This document shows positions 35,001 through 46,700 of a stretch of DNA of 64,000 nucleotides, piece by piece. The translations under genes and the position numbers were made by a program. Source of the stretch: Branchiostoma belcheri (Eukaryota > Chordata > Leptocardii > Amphioxiformes > Branchiostomatidae); assembly GCF_001625305.1 (NCBI RefSeq), contig NW_017802824.1, positions 3,963,881 through 4,027,880 of the forward strand, read 5' to 3'. The stretch's first letter is position 1, and the number at the start of each line of letters is the position of its first letter. A model generated the notes under the pieces. It searched no databases, was not told the origin of the DNA, and saw only the letters and a list, made by a program, of their open reading frames with translations.

Positions 35001-38000
35001 GGGGTGATCAAAAAGTTCTCGGCCTCACCTAGAAAACGTCATGGCAGTAAAATTTTTCTTACACTATTTTTTAATATAGTCCTCTCTAACTGCAATGCAC
35101 TTGGTCCAGTGATGTTCCAGTTTTATTTTCCCCTTGTGGAAGAAGGTTGCATCTGGACCCCCCAGATTGGCCTATACCGCATAGATGACGTCATCATTAC
35201 CATCAAAACGTTGACCACGTAAGTGGAAATTGAGTTTAGGAAACAGGTAGAAGTCCGATGGTGCTTGGTGAGGTGAATTGGAAGGGTGGGGTTAGACTGC
35301 AAACCCAAATTCGTTTGCTGCTGCCACTGACCCCTGTGCTGTGTGGACAGGTGCATTGTTAGCAGGCCAGCCCGGAGCTTTCCTCTCCTTTTCGAATTCT
35401 CTTTGATCGTTGTCCTCAACTGTCGAAATTCTGTTGCATAGTACTCCCCATTGATGCTTTAACCCCTTCGCAGGTAGTCAATCATGATTACTTCCTTACT
35501 GTCCCAGAAAACAGAGGCAAAAACCCTGTCAACGGACGAAAGTCGCTAAAACTTCTTGGGGGGCCGGGAAAAATTCTTCATCCATTGTTTGCTCTGCTGT
35601 TTTGATTCGGGGTGAAAGTGGTGAACCCAGCTCATCTTGGGTTACAAATGTTTTGAGGAAATTGCATGCATTGGACTGAATTCGTTTCTTGAAATGTCCC
35701 GCCTGTTTAACTTCTGATGTTCAGAAAACATTCGAGGCACCCACCATGCAGACAGTTTGTTCATCCCCGGGATGTCCGACAAAACATTGTAAACTGAGTC
35801 ATAACACAGGCCAAAGAACCTGCTACATGTTGGCCAGTTTTACATCTGTCATTCATTACCATGTGATGGGTGACCTCAACTGGATTGTCCGTGGTGCTGA
35901 TTTGTGGCATCCTGGCATATATTCATTTTTTGTGCTCTCCTTGCCGCGTTTGTAGCTAGCAACCCACTTCTTTATATTTTAATAAGAAGGGGAGTCATCA
36001 CCAAGTGTCTTGACCATGTCTTCATGGATTTCCTTAGGAGACATCCCTTTTTATCGATACACTTGATCACAGCACACGCTTCTGTTGCGGCCATTTTGTG
36101 ATTTTGCCCTCACCCACCCCATTTTCACGGGGCGTCACGTGTTAATTAATGAATGTAAAAATTTGAATTTTTGTGTGCAGTGATGTAAGACGTCATAGTA
36201 TACAGCTATATTAAAGAATAGGAGTTTGACCTTTATTTTCTAGGTGAGGCCGAGAACTTTTTGATCACCCCTCGTACAATGTAAGTTGGACCCCTATATA
36301 GATATCACTTAAGTCTAAAAAAAAAAGATTATCCCTATCTACATGTACATGTACTGACCCTATTTTTTTCAGGACCGAAACAGGAAACACAACTTTTCCT
36401 GGGCCAATGACCAATTCACCACCAATGAAGCATGGAATAGCCTGTAAAATGTATAAATACAAAACTTCTATCTCCTACATGGATTGAAGTTCTAGTACCT
36501 ACCTGAACAGTGTTCCCCTTTACATTGAAGACATCTCTCTTCTTCACCGTCAGTAGGTCCTCCTCTTCTTCATCATCATCATCCTGTTGCCATGACAACG
36601 TACCCTTGGTCCCCTGAACTTCCTCATCTTCATCCTCTGATTCCCCTGAAGAAGACTCAGACATGTCTTCCTCTTGTGAAGTCCCTGCTTCAGTTCTTTG
36701 TGACAAAGACTTTGCTTTTATTTGCTCTACTTCCAAACCACTGGATTCTCCCAAAGTTCTTTCGACTACTGACTCTTCAGTTCTTAGTGTGGTTTTCAGA
36801 CCCATCTGGGATACAGTTTTGGACTGTACCAATTGCTTCTCTGTTTCTACAGGTTTTTCTGCATCTTCTTCTCCCTGTGGCCAGGTGTGACTCCCTCCTG
36901 TGACTGAAATGGAATCTCCCTTAGCAGCTGCCTTCTCTTTGTTTTTGGCAGTATTCTGAAGGAATCTAACTCTCGGCGCTGCTGCAAGGCCCAGGGAACT
37001 GTAAAATAAAGAAAATTCAATCATAATTCATATCAGAAATGATATAATTTGAAGGAAAGGACTCAAAATCCTTTCTTATACATATACATGTACCTGCAAT
37101 GGTGCAGTGGTGCAGGTAAAATTGAAAATTACCTGTACCAAACAAATTTTATCTGCACCCTTCAGAATTTAGGAAGTACTAAATGCTATTCAGAAACCCT
37201 TGCCATGTACTTCATTAGGTGGTAACAGTCAATGCAGAAAATAAAAACCCACAAATACAATGTATATGTACATGGACCAGTGCAGGTTAGGTGCAGGTAG
37301 ACATTAGAAAAACTTGCACAGCTCCAATTTTACCTGCACTAACCTGCATATACAGCTGGTATTTAAGTCCTGATCAAAGTTTCAAAGTATCAAAGATGAT
37401 CATAAAATTACCTTGCGTAGTCGTCCAGTGGTAACTTGTTGACATCAAACACCTGTTTGTTGGGCTGTAGGTAGTAGGACCGTAGGTAGGACACAAAGCA
37501 CTGTGGAACATTCACAATCATTCACATTCACAAAATAAAACATGTCAAAAAATTTGAAACACGTTTGACTGCATGCATGTTGGACTGATTTCTATATATT
37601 ATTAAGTCATACATACTTTTACTTTTATTTATTGTCATCACAAAACTTTCTGACATCAGACCTGAGATTTGGACAAAACTGAAACACCAGAAAAAATTCA
37701 GGCTGGCTAGAACACTGCATTGTACAATGTACCTTCTGTGCTGACTCCTTCATGTGAACATCCTGGGCACACAGAACCTCCAACTTCTTCTGGATGGAGT
37801 AGAACTTGGACGGATTCACTCTAAAAATAGATCAACACACAGTCAACTTTTTGTTTCACTGGACACAGTAAGAATATTGGATATCTAAAAAAGACTATTT
37901 CCTGAGAGGAGTGATAGAGCTATTTATATGGCCAATCACCCTTCACTTAACCGTGACGGGGGCCGACATTGTCTACCAGATACACGTACAGTACCTTTGA

Positions 38001-41000
38001 CCCAGTGTTGACGTCACTACCCACTTCAAAGAGGCCACTGTGACATTTGCCACGAGTCTCACCGGGTCAGTCACCAGGCTTAAATTTCACCAGCTAGGCC
38101 ACACCGACTTGATTTTATGGATGACATCTGCGCATAGATTTTCCTGTGGTTTAGTAGCATTTTTATTTTTGGACTGAATTCCTGTTTTATTCGCACGTGC
38201 GCGCTAGTTTGGGGGTCTTCAGAGGATTTGTCTGATCCATTCAGTCAGTGTGGCCTTACTATGGATTCTACCAAGTTGAACACAGATGAGCTTTCAAAAT
38301 GTCACGTTTGTTCTTTTCCACCTTGGCAAAGTAAAAAAAAAGAGCAGCAAAAAGGGCAAGGAGGAAAGAAAAGACTGAAAATTAACAAAATGGTCAAGCT
38401 AGTGACACAGACCTGATTTTCTCCACTGGGATTTTCTTGTCTGTGAGCTGCTGTAACATCTGTCTTTCCTCGCTGGGCATCAGGACCAGGAGGGACTCTC
38501 CGTCAGACTCATATCTGTAAACATAAACAATAAACATACACAATAAACATTGATATCATCTTGCTGCGCATTCATTGTAAGTATCATTGACTTGAGCTAT
38601 TTGGTGATTATAAAACCTGTCAGTCATATGCTTCCTATTCACCAATCAAATAGCCCAGAGTGTGAATGACACCCATCAAAATAGCCTTGCATACAAATAT
38701 GAAAAAAATAAGCTCCAGTTCCTTTAAATTATTACAGAGATTTTACAAATTAGATAAAGTCGCGAGTGTTAATAGTCATTCATTTACATTTAACAGTGTC
38801 TCGAGCTAGATGTTCAAGGGTATCGGTGTAATATAGCCAGCTACCGCCTCGCCGCGTGCCTGCGAAGCTGGTGTGTTACGCCGAAAGGCGGTTATACCGG
38901 CTATACAGATACAGAAACACTTTCAACACAACCGAAACAGCAGCTGTACCCACCTAGCTGTCCTTCCAGCACGATGGATGTACGTGTCAGCATCCTCAGG
39001 ACAGTCCAGCTGTAACACCCAGTGAACAGCTGGGAAGTCTGAGATTATGACAGAAAAGAAAAGATTATTAACAGTCAGGGTAAAGACTGGAAGGATTGAC
39101 ATAACAGGTGAGTACCACCTCTTCAAGATGTCAAACCGGAGACCAGACTGTAAGGTTTGAACCACTGACACTGGGAAGGTTCCCTACTTTTTTCGAAAAG
39201 TGTGCTGGGTTCTTTAACATGCATGGCGTGTGGCTCTCCCAAACATGGGACCTCCATTTAATGTCCCATCCGAGGGGCGTCCCTAACTGAGCTAGGTACT
39301 CACTTCCGCCAGTGAGTTAAGTGAGGAAAGTCATGATAAGTGCCTTTCCTAAGGGCACAAGATCGGTGACATGGGTAGGATTCAAACCTGGGACCTTTTA
39401 GTCCTGAGCTGAACACGCTACTGTTTACGCCACACACACCCCACTTACCCAGTCCCCTGGCAGCTATGTCCGTGGCCAGCAGACACACGTGCTGTTTTCT
39501 GCAAAAGGAGTCATAGACATCCACTCTCTTCATCTGCGGCATCTTCCCATGGAGACACAACACACTTATCCCTGGCTGGAGTCTGCAGAACGCCTCGTAC
39601 ACGTAACGGACCTGATCACAATATGAAGGGTTAGAATACATGCATGTATATGGTCAGACAGGAGTCTAAATCCCTCCTACTATGAAATTGCAACATGATG
39701 TAACCCAACAATAGTATACCATGGTAACAGACAGTCTGGTGCAGGTCATTGTTTGGAGAAGAAGAAGAAGAAATGTAAAAAAAAAACAATATGTTTTCTT
39801 TCAGTGAACATAACAAGACCGGTCTTCACCTGTTTACAACTGGACAGGAAGACCAGTACTTTACTGTGGAGGTGGTTCTTGATGAAGGAAAACAGCAGGT
39901 CCAGTTTCTGGTGCAGTTCGCAGACCAGGTAGCTCTGTTTGAGTTTCTGCGGGGTGCTGAACTTGTGGTGTTCGTGGACAGAGATGTACACTGGGTTCTT
40001 CAGGCTCAGTCTGGCAAGGTCCTTCACTGATCTGAAACAAAGGGAGTAAAGATTGCAACTTATTACAAAGGAAATTGTCTTTTACAAATGGGCAAAAAAA
40101 TTAGTATCATTTTGTGTCTGTACAGCCAGTATAACTGCCATTTGCGTAACACACTGGATTCTGTATCTATAATATCTGTATAGCTCACATGTCAGTGCGA
40201 TTTGGCATACAACTTTACACAGACTAGCTTCTGTACCTGTATCTATATCAGATTCTATACATAGCTGGTATAACTGCCCCTCGTATAACACACCAGCTTC
40301 TGTATCAGATTCTGTATAGCCAAACCAGGTATGTATAACCACCCTTCTGCAAAACACACCTAGCTTTGCAGACACACAATGTGGCAGCAGCTGGCTATAT
40401 TACACCAAACACCTAACCTTTACACATCTAACCTGAGTGGGGTTTTTTTTTGGGGGGGGGGGGGTTGGACAGTAACTTACTTGGTCTGTGTGGCAGAGAA
40501 CAGCATAGTCTGCCTGGTTGTTGGCAGGTTCTGTATGATGGCATTCATGGTGGCAGCAAACCCCAGGTCCAGGATACGGTCAGCCTCGTCCAACACTGAG
40601 GGGAAATATGCAAATCACAATGCATGCAAACGTAAGACACTCTCCAATATCACATTTCTTTTTATGTTTAGAAAAGCTGACAGTTCGATGACCATCTGTC
40701 ATCTTCATCAGGGCAATTGTGACTGGTTCACTATGCACTTAAGCTACATGTAGGTATTACTAGATCACATGTGTACTAAAGCATATCTGTCTGTCTCTCT
40801 CTTTCTCTCTTAGGTTCACTGTGCACTGAAGCTAGGTGTTACTGGTTCACTGTGCACCGAAGCTAGGTGTTACTGGTTCACTGTGCACTGAAGCTAGGTG
40901 TTACTAGTTCACTGTGTACTGAAGCTAAGTGTTACTGGTTCACTGTGCACTGAAGCTAGGTGCTACTGGTTCACTGTGCACTGAAGCTAGGTGTTACCAG

Positions 41001-44000
41001 TTCACTGTGAACTGAAGCTACACTGTAGGTGTTACTGCTTCACTGTGTACTGAAGCTAGGTGTTAATAGTTCACTGTGCATGCAAAGAATGGGTTTTTGG
41101 TCAACTGCTGGCTAGATCATTATTTTAAGATTTTCTCCAACAACTACAATGACATGAAAACAATTGTTCTGACCCAGCATCTGAAGGTTGTTGGCTTCAA
41201 AGTACGCGGTCTCGTCCATGTGTTGTAGAAGTCGTCCCGGAGTGCAGATCACAATGTTTGTACGATAGATCTGCGCCGCCTCTTCTGTCACATCCTATGG
41301 ATCGTAAGGTAAGTAAGATATAAATGTGTCAAGCTCTGTTCACTTTTTCAACATTATTTACTGTACTTATTGCCTGGAAACATGAAGCTTTTTAACTTGA
41401 ATACAGTCATCTAGCCATAGCAACTTTTTCTCAGTCCCAATATTTCCCTATAAACCTGAGCATTAAATTTTAAGGACTTGCCTAAGACGACCAATTTTCC
41501 AATAAAACCACAACAGGCACTATTTGGGACCACACATGGCCCAATCTCTGCCTATGATGACCACATTGTTTTCAAGCTTTTTGTGGAAAACGTTTTTTTA
41601 TAGATAACTTCATGTAAAACTGGACCTAGTAACTTGAAATCATCAAAAATATGTCCATGTACATGTAAAACTCTAGTGATTCTGTACTCACCTTACCACC
41701 GATGACCAGTCCTGCCGAGAAGTCGTGTTTCTTCCCCACCTTCCTCAGGACCTCAAAGATCTGGTAGGCGAGTTCCCTGGTCGGGGTGATGATGAGGGCC
41801 CCCAGTCCATCCTGCTGACTCCACTGGAGCCGCCACAGGCTCTCCAACACCTACAGACACAATGGGGGAACATACTTGTTTGTTTGTTGTTTTTGTTTTT
41901 TTTTGTTAAATGTACAGTACAGTTGTTTAAATGTACAGTAGAGTTTTAAAGCTGCATTATGCAACATTAGGACAATACAGAAAGTAGATTTTCTGGTTTC
42001 ACTTTAAAGCTGCATTATGCAACATTAAGATAGTACAGAAAGGTCCCAAAATTTGATGGCTGACGGTGTGTTTGAAAGCTTTAACCAGAGCCATGTTTGT
42101 TTACATTCTGGAGCCAAACTACCATAACATATTAATAGAATCCTGATCTGTGTCTGTCAACAAAACCTCTGATCGGGATCTCTACTGGTAGAATTGCCGA
42201 TTCTGCCAGGCTGCAAGCTCTACCCTGATATACAGTACATATACAATTGAAACTAGAAGGTAACATTTGCAAAGCAAATGCATAATGTTTACCTTTGCAT
42301 ATGGTCTGCTCTGTTAATTCTTACTCAAACACATTCATATATATGGTCAGACAGGAGTCTAAATCCCTCCTACTATAAAATTGCAACATGATGTAACCCA
42401 ACACATAAGTTACCATGGTAACAGACAGTCTGGTTCAGGTTATTGAGGTCACTGTTTGGAGAAGAGGAAATGTAGCAAAAATAAGTTGTTTTCCTTTGGT
42501 AAACATTCTGTAGTAGCCTTGCTTCCTATACTGTATACATGTGTACTTACAGGTAAGAGAAAAGCCAGTGTTTTTCCTGATCCAGTTTTAGCTGCTCCCA
42601 GGATGTCCCGTCCCAGTAGGGCTGGGTGCATGGAGTTCTTCTGTACATCTGTGGGGAACTTATAACCAGCAGCCTGGAGACCTGGTAAATAGCACAATTA
42701 TCACTCAAAGGGTACCTAAACTTACCATCAAGTACAGGTACCTGTCAAGGGTACCAGTACTACATTGTAGTACAGAGGTTTAGCTACATGTCTGGACCCA
42801 CATACCTGTTCCTAATTAAACAATTTGACAATTTAATATTACGTGTGTAACACTGTAGAAATATGGAAAGACGCAAACTGACAAAGGTTGACTCTGACTT
42901 CTGGGATTGAACCCACGCAGCACTTGCGGTGTGAGTTCACATCCAACGATCAGTACCACTACATCAAAAGGTCCTAGAGTCTTGGATCCATTGGTCTGGG
43001 CAGTTGGTAGTCGGTGTAACACAAACTCTGCTGTCCACGGCTTTAGTGGCCCCTCGTGGCTGGATATTGGGCGGCCGGCGACCGTAAAGTGATTTAATCA
43101 GGCTAGGCATGCAGTTGGTGGCTATATACTTGCCATTACAATATTTCTTAATACATTCTTAATAAGTATAGAAACAGTTTAATAAACTACAGTAATGTAT
43201 TATGCATAGCCTCATCCAAGTACCTTGCTGTGTTTTCCTGGACAGGGGCAGGTCTGAGAACTTCTGTATTGATGATGGATCAATCTGTGGAAATACATTC
43301 AACTTATTGTATTAGTTAAACATATAACAGTTATACAATGTTCATGTAACAAATGGAATGTAACGTTACATTATGAAATACAGCAGTAGCATTTATCATT
43401 ATTTGCCGTACAATGTGTAACTTTATTCCAACACAAAGACTACACGATTATTGTATTATTTATTAATTATGGCAGTGACTGTTGAATTTGATCATTGTGT
43501 ACCTTTTGTGTTGGAATAAAGTTCTAACACATAATATGTTATTATGTATGATATTAAACTTAAAACATAACTTATGAATACGATTTTAATACTACAAATG
43601 CAGATGAACTTCCATGGCAATTACTCTTTGCTACTTACAGTTTAGTAGATGTAATAGTGGTTATAGCCTGCATGTCAGACCACTAGTTTAGTGGCATTAG
43701 GTCCAGGGTGAGGATTAGAGCATATAGTATTACAGAGGATCTGTACCGTGGTTTGGGGGCATATTTTGTTGGCCCTGAACTGGCCTATATGTAGGCCCTG
43801 GAAACAGTCTGGCCCCTAGGCTATACTGGGTAGGACTATAGCTAGCCTTCGTGATAGAAATATGAACCAAAAGAGAAAACTATGGGTTCTAAGTTACCAC
43901 TGAAAAATTATGTCCACGTGCCCCCCTCCCCACACGTGCATGCTACAACATGCTCCTACTACTTACGTCCTTGTACTTCTGCTGCAGTTTCGCGATGACC

Positions 44001-44119
44001 TCCTTTTCTATCTCCCATGGTTTCTTCTTCACAGTTGCTTTTCCCTTAGCCTTTTCCTTCTTTTTCTTCCCCTTCGCTCGCCAGCGTTCGAAACTTTCCA
44101 GAGCTTGGGCAGTCGACAT
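32090..44119 (-). CDS. DDX10: DDX10, DEAD-box ATP-dependent RNA helicase, 18 coding exons, 877 aa
   Basis: Nucleolar RNA helicase (yeast Dbp4/Hca4 family) acting in small-subunit pre-rRNA processing. Exons in transcript order: 43967-44119, 43224-43284, 42551-42681, 41692-41850, 41174-41294, 40481-40595, 39830-40031, 39449-39611, 38954-39038, 38413-38514, 37733-37820, 37412-37500, 36503-36998, 34617-34754, 33593-33775, 33159-33224, 32729-32877, 32090-32222. All phases agree; 877 aa against 875 in human. Motifs: Q-motif region ([10 protein letters not shown]), Walker [10 protein letters not shown] (101-109), PTREL (138-142), TPGR (186-189), DEAD (211-214), SAT (242-244), [11 protein letters not shown] (360-370), HRAGRTAR (390-397). 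The C-terminal third is the expected acidic/lysine-rich tail and ends [11 protein letters not shown], like human EELVLHLL. The start is the first ATG of the frame; 75 bp upstream a 2.77-kb transposon interrupts the 5' region. Confidence 0.96.
32363..32607 (-). repeat. Dispersed repeat 'T', copy 6
   Basis: Inverted copy, AAGGTAACATTTGCAAAGC to TTTCCTTTGGTAAACA. DDX10 last intron. Confidence 0.6.
32935..33090 (+). mobile_element. Possible tRNA-derived SINE
   Basis: TAGGGTTGTTGCC resembles an A box and GGGTTAGAATCTC a B box about 35 nt later. The body (GGTATATTACCCC, GGAGGTCCATTTAGA) is short. DDX10 intron. Confidence 0.35.
34997..36274 (-). mobile_element. Tc1/mariner-type element with degenerate transposase
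   Basis: Termini CGAGGGGTGATCAAAAAGTT and its inverse (ending 36274) are flanked by TA on both sides (34995-34996, 36275-36276); length 1278 bp. On the minus strand, pieces of a mariner transposase can be read in different frames: FVTQDE, then an asparagine/alanine-rich [15 protein letters not shown] stretch (about 35340-35370), and an [11 protein letters not shown]-like block (about 35240-35290). These are the catalytic-region hallmarks of the mariner family. Multiple stops and frameshifts make it dead. It sits in the DDX10 intron between the exons at 34617 and 36503, in the same orientation as DDX10. Confidence 0.85.
37095..37370. repeat. Dispersed repeat 'P', copy 4 (both ends)
   Basis: Starts with AATTACCTGTACC-type blocks and finishes CTCCAATTTTACCTGCACTA. 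The most complete copy in the window. DDX10 intron. Confidence 0.5.
38097..38255. mobile_element. Short H1/H2-like MITE
   Basis: GGCCACACCGACTTGATTTT and TTCAGTCAGTGTGGCC are inverted termini; left flank CTA, right flank TTA. The interior has ATGGATGACATCTGCGCA as in H2. 159 bp, DDX10 intron. Confidence 0.55.
38812..38925 (-). repeat. Dispersed repeat 'C', copy 2
   Basis: GTAATATAGCCAGCTACCGC through GCCTGCGAAGCTGGTGTGTT to CCGGCTATACAGATACAG. The clearest copy of this family. Confidence 0.6.
39180..39445 (-). mobile_element. tRNA-derived SINE, copy 2
   Basis: Same body as 13860-14110 and the same head orientation. B box reads GGTTTGAATCC (plus 39378-39388), one mismatch from consensus. DDX10 intron. 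Confidence 0.65.
39645..39812 (-). repeat. Dispersed repeat 'T', copy 7 (partial)
   Basis: GGTCAGACAGGAGTCTAAAT, ACCATGGTAACAGACAGTC and a decayed end near the DDX10 exon at 39830. Confidence 0.55.
40105..40440 (-). repeat. Dispersed repeat 'C', copy 3 (internally repeated)
   Basis: Several rounds of CTTCTGTATC/TATAACTGCC blocks end in GGCTATATTACACCAAACACC. DDX10 intron. Confidence 0.5.
40812..41085. repeat. 31-bp minisatellite
   Basis: About nine copies of a 31-bp unit containing GGTTCACTGTGCACTGAAGC followed by TAGGTGTTACT. DDX10 intron between the exons at 40481 and 41174. Confidence 0.85.
42259..42506 (-). repeat. Dispersed repeat 'T', copy 8
   Basis: Full inverted copy from AAGGTAACATTTGCAAAGC to TTTCCTTTGGTAAACA, ending 45 bp from a DDX10 exon. 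Confidence 0.6.
42860..43000 (-). mobile_element. tRNA-like SINE head
   Basis: On the minus strand TAGTGGTACTGATCGTTGG resembles an A box and GGGTTCAATCCC a B box. DDX10 intron. Confidence 0.4.
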
Positions 44120-44194
44120 GCTGTTTCTTCCTGGCAGGCGGCGTCTGCTACGGCCGCAAAACGGTTTCACTGTCGCAAAATACCTTTCCGGATT
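44120..44194 (-). promoter_or_regulatory. DDX10: DDX10 proximal 5' region cut off by a transposon
   Basis: Only 75 bp separate the DDX10 start codon from the end of the inserted element. The junction has TTTCCGGAT, a core ETS-like TTCCGG, which is duplicated on the far side of the insertion (46968). Confidence 0.45.
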
Positions 44195-44202
44195 GCCTGT
44201 GG

Positions 44203-44463
44203 CTATTGACAGGATCGTTCTGTCAATAGCAGAAAATATTGCACTGCTGACAGGATCGTCCTGTCAATAGCAGAAAATATTGCACTGCTGACAGGATCGT
44301 CCTGTCAATAGCAGAAAATACTGCACTGCTGACAGGATCGTCCTGTCAATAGCAGAAAATATTGCACTGCTGACAGGATCGTCCTGTCAATAGTAGAATA
44401 ATTTGCACTGCTGACAGGATTTTTCCTGTCAGCAGTGCAAATTATTCTACTATTGACAGGATC
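44203..44463. repeat. 41-bp hairpin array A (left TIR)
   Basis: Units start with GACAGGATCG at 44207, 44248, 44289, 44330, 44371 and 44412. Each contains TGACAGGATCGTCCTGTCA, an almost perfect palindrome. The last unit turns into a long perfect inverted repeat (44383-44458). Confidence 0.9.
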
Positions 44464-44745
44464 GATAAAATTTTGGTATTTTTATTTCGTACTGGAAATT
44501 TTGGGGTGGGCGCTGGTTCGTGTAGGTCTTATGTAGATGTTATTATGTATGCTATTAGGCCATTTTTTACGATCCTGCGCTGTGGCCCCTGCAGATCGTC
44601 GTGTATACATTGATCCGCCGCTCGGTAGCGCGCGCCTGGCCTCACGGTAAGTAATGCGGCAGTGCGTGCCTGTCGCCCCGACTAGCCTCTACCAGGCACC
44701 GCGGATCGCTGGAAAAATGTAGAAATTGGCCGAAATAAAGGGAAT

Positions 44746-44765
44746 NNNNNNNNNNNNNNNNNNNN
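44746..44765. other. Assembly gap (20 N)
   Basis: The gap begins just after GGCCGAAATAAAGGGAAT, the point where the parallel copy at 45740 enters the middle of a long hairpin. Confidence 0.99.
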
Positions 44766-45182
44766 CCGTTTAGATACCCGTTTGGGGTGACTGACCGTTT
44801 GGGACGGCTGCCTGGCCCTGGTGGTAAACGGAGATATTGGACGCCTTGAAAAAGGCGAAAAAAAACGGTCCAGGACGCCTGAAACACCTTATACACCGTT
44901 CGAAACGGCCGTCCGTGCGTTCTGACGGCGTTCCGGCGGCGTATCCGAAGAGCTCTCGGGCGGCTCCCTGACGGGCACCCGACGCGCTGCGTGACGGGCC
45001 TTTGGGCTGTTGTGACAAATGTAAGGTAAACCCGCCAAAGTGTTGATTTCAAACTTGTTTTATCTCACATAGTTTGTTGTTTTGTACATTGTCAATAGAT
45101 CCTTCGGGAGTGTTCAGGTAAACCCGCCACAGTGTTGAAATATTCCCATAAAACGATCCTACAAGAAAAGCATTCTTTTTTG

Positions 45183-45739
45183 CCTGTGGCTATTGACAGG
45201 ATCGTCCTGTCAATAGCAGAAAATATTGCACTGCTGACAGGATCGTCCTGTCAATAGCAGAAAATACTGCACTGCTGACAGGATCGTCCTGTCAATAGCA
45301 GGAAATATTGCACGTGCTGACAGGATCGTCCTGTCAATAGCAGAAAATATTGCACTGCTGACAGGATCGTCCTGTCAATAGTAGAATAATTTGCACTGCT
45401 GACAGGATTTTTCCTGTCAGCAGTGCAAATTATTCGACTATTGACAGGATCGATAAAATTTTGGTATTTTTATTTCGTACTGGAAATTTTGGGGTGGGCG
45501 CTGGTTCGTGTAGGTCTTATGTAGATGTTATTATGTATGCTATTAGGCCATTTTTTACGATCCTGCGCTGCGGCCCCTGCAGATCGTCGTGCATACATTG
45601 ATCCCCCGCTCGGTAGCGCGCGCCTGGCCTCGTCCGTAAGCAATGCGGCGGCAGTGCGTGCCTGTCGCCCCGACTAGCCTCTACCAGGCACCGCGGATCG
45701 CTGGAAAAATAGTAGAAATTGGCCGAAATAAAGGGAATA
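45183..45739. repeat. Direct duplication of 44195-44745 including array B
   Basis: Repeats the left TIR array (GACAGGATCG at 45194, 45235, 45276, 45318, 45359, 45400) and the following 280 bp (CGTACTGGAAATTTTGGGGT onward) with few differences. Confidence 0.85.
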
Positions 45740-45842
45740 AGGTCGGCTAACTCCCTTGGTATATATTCCCTTTATTTCGGCCAATTTCTATTATTTTTTC
45801 CAGCGATCCACGGTGCCTGGTAGAGGCTAGTCGGGGCGACAG
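45662..45842. mobile_element. Long perfect hairpin (TAGCCTCTACCAGG family)
   Basis: CTGTCGCCCCGACTAGCCTC to GAGGCTAGTCGGGGCGACAG, mirrored around about 45750. Shares TAGCCTCTACCAGG, AGTAGAAAT and AAGGGAGTT blocks with the foldback MITE at 3019-3237. Because the flanking bases are also mirrored, the insertion site is unclear. Confidence 0.65.
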
Positions 45843-46700
45843 TAAGCGCTAGCCATTACAGCCGGCGCCACGGGAATGACACAGCGGTCCACCGGCGGGT
45901 ACCCGTCGGGCTAGCCTGGGTGCCACCCCGCGCGCGAGTGTCTATCCTCTAAGTAAAAAGTCACGGGAAGTCATACTCCCGGCAGACCTACTTGGCACAC
46001 TGTGTCTAAATTCTAAATATCTCCTAGCGCATGAGGCGTTTATATAGAGGGCTTCGCGTGGACGAAGGGGTTTGGGTGGATAATGGTAGCGGACAAATAC
46101 GGTTTCTCCCGAAATCTATCGCCAAATAAACGCCGGACTCTGGGGCACCCAGGGTTAACCGTCAGGCGTGCAAACAGCAACACAACAACCCGCCCCCCAG
46201 TAACAGTAACACTAACCAGCGTGCCAGGCCCTGCAGCGTGCCTTTGCCGGTACTGGGGGCCCAGTGGGGCCGGTAAAATTCGGTGGCCAGCTGGATACGC
46301 GCGCCAGGGGGCTGTTGTTGTTAGCGGGCCGGCTAGCTGAACCGGCCACACCAGCGGTACTTTCCTGGATTTGTTCCATTTGATTTCGAAGTTGTTGAAA
46401 GAATAAATAATGGATAGAGATCAACTTCTTTTTGTCTTTTTCATTGTCTTCATCTTATGTAACCGCCTTCGTATTTCAGACAGCTTATGCATGAAATTCG
46501 CTTGTATTTATATTTTGAACATGTCTAGTTTTGACATATATCTGCTGGAGTACTCTGTATTGATAACTGTTAACGTGATGATAGCCGCCATCGTGAAACG
46601 CCTAATCTGCAGTACAGTAGCATATGCCTTCTGACTGGTTAAAAAAATGAAAACAAAGAAGAAATCATGTCAATAGAGCCCAAAATGGAAGATTTAAAAA

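Noticed and set aside
35123-35419. 98-codon minus-strand open frame as an independent gene
   Set aside because: It is an out-of-frame stretch of the dead mariner transposase.
36592-36903. Plus-strand open frames opposite DDX10
   Set aside because: Antisense shadows of the large acidic DDX10 exon 36503-36998, whose codon bias produces them.
44120-44170. Upstream in-frame start for DDX10 at 44170
   Set aside because: The codon there is GTG, not ATG. The first true ATG of the frame is 44117-44119.
44642-45052. GC-rich minus-strand open frame of 136 codons
   Set aside because: It runs across the N gap and lies inside the foldback element, with no domain or splice support.
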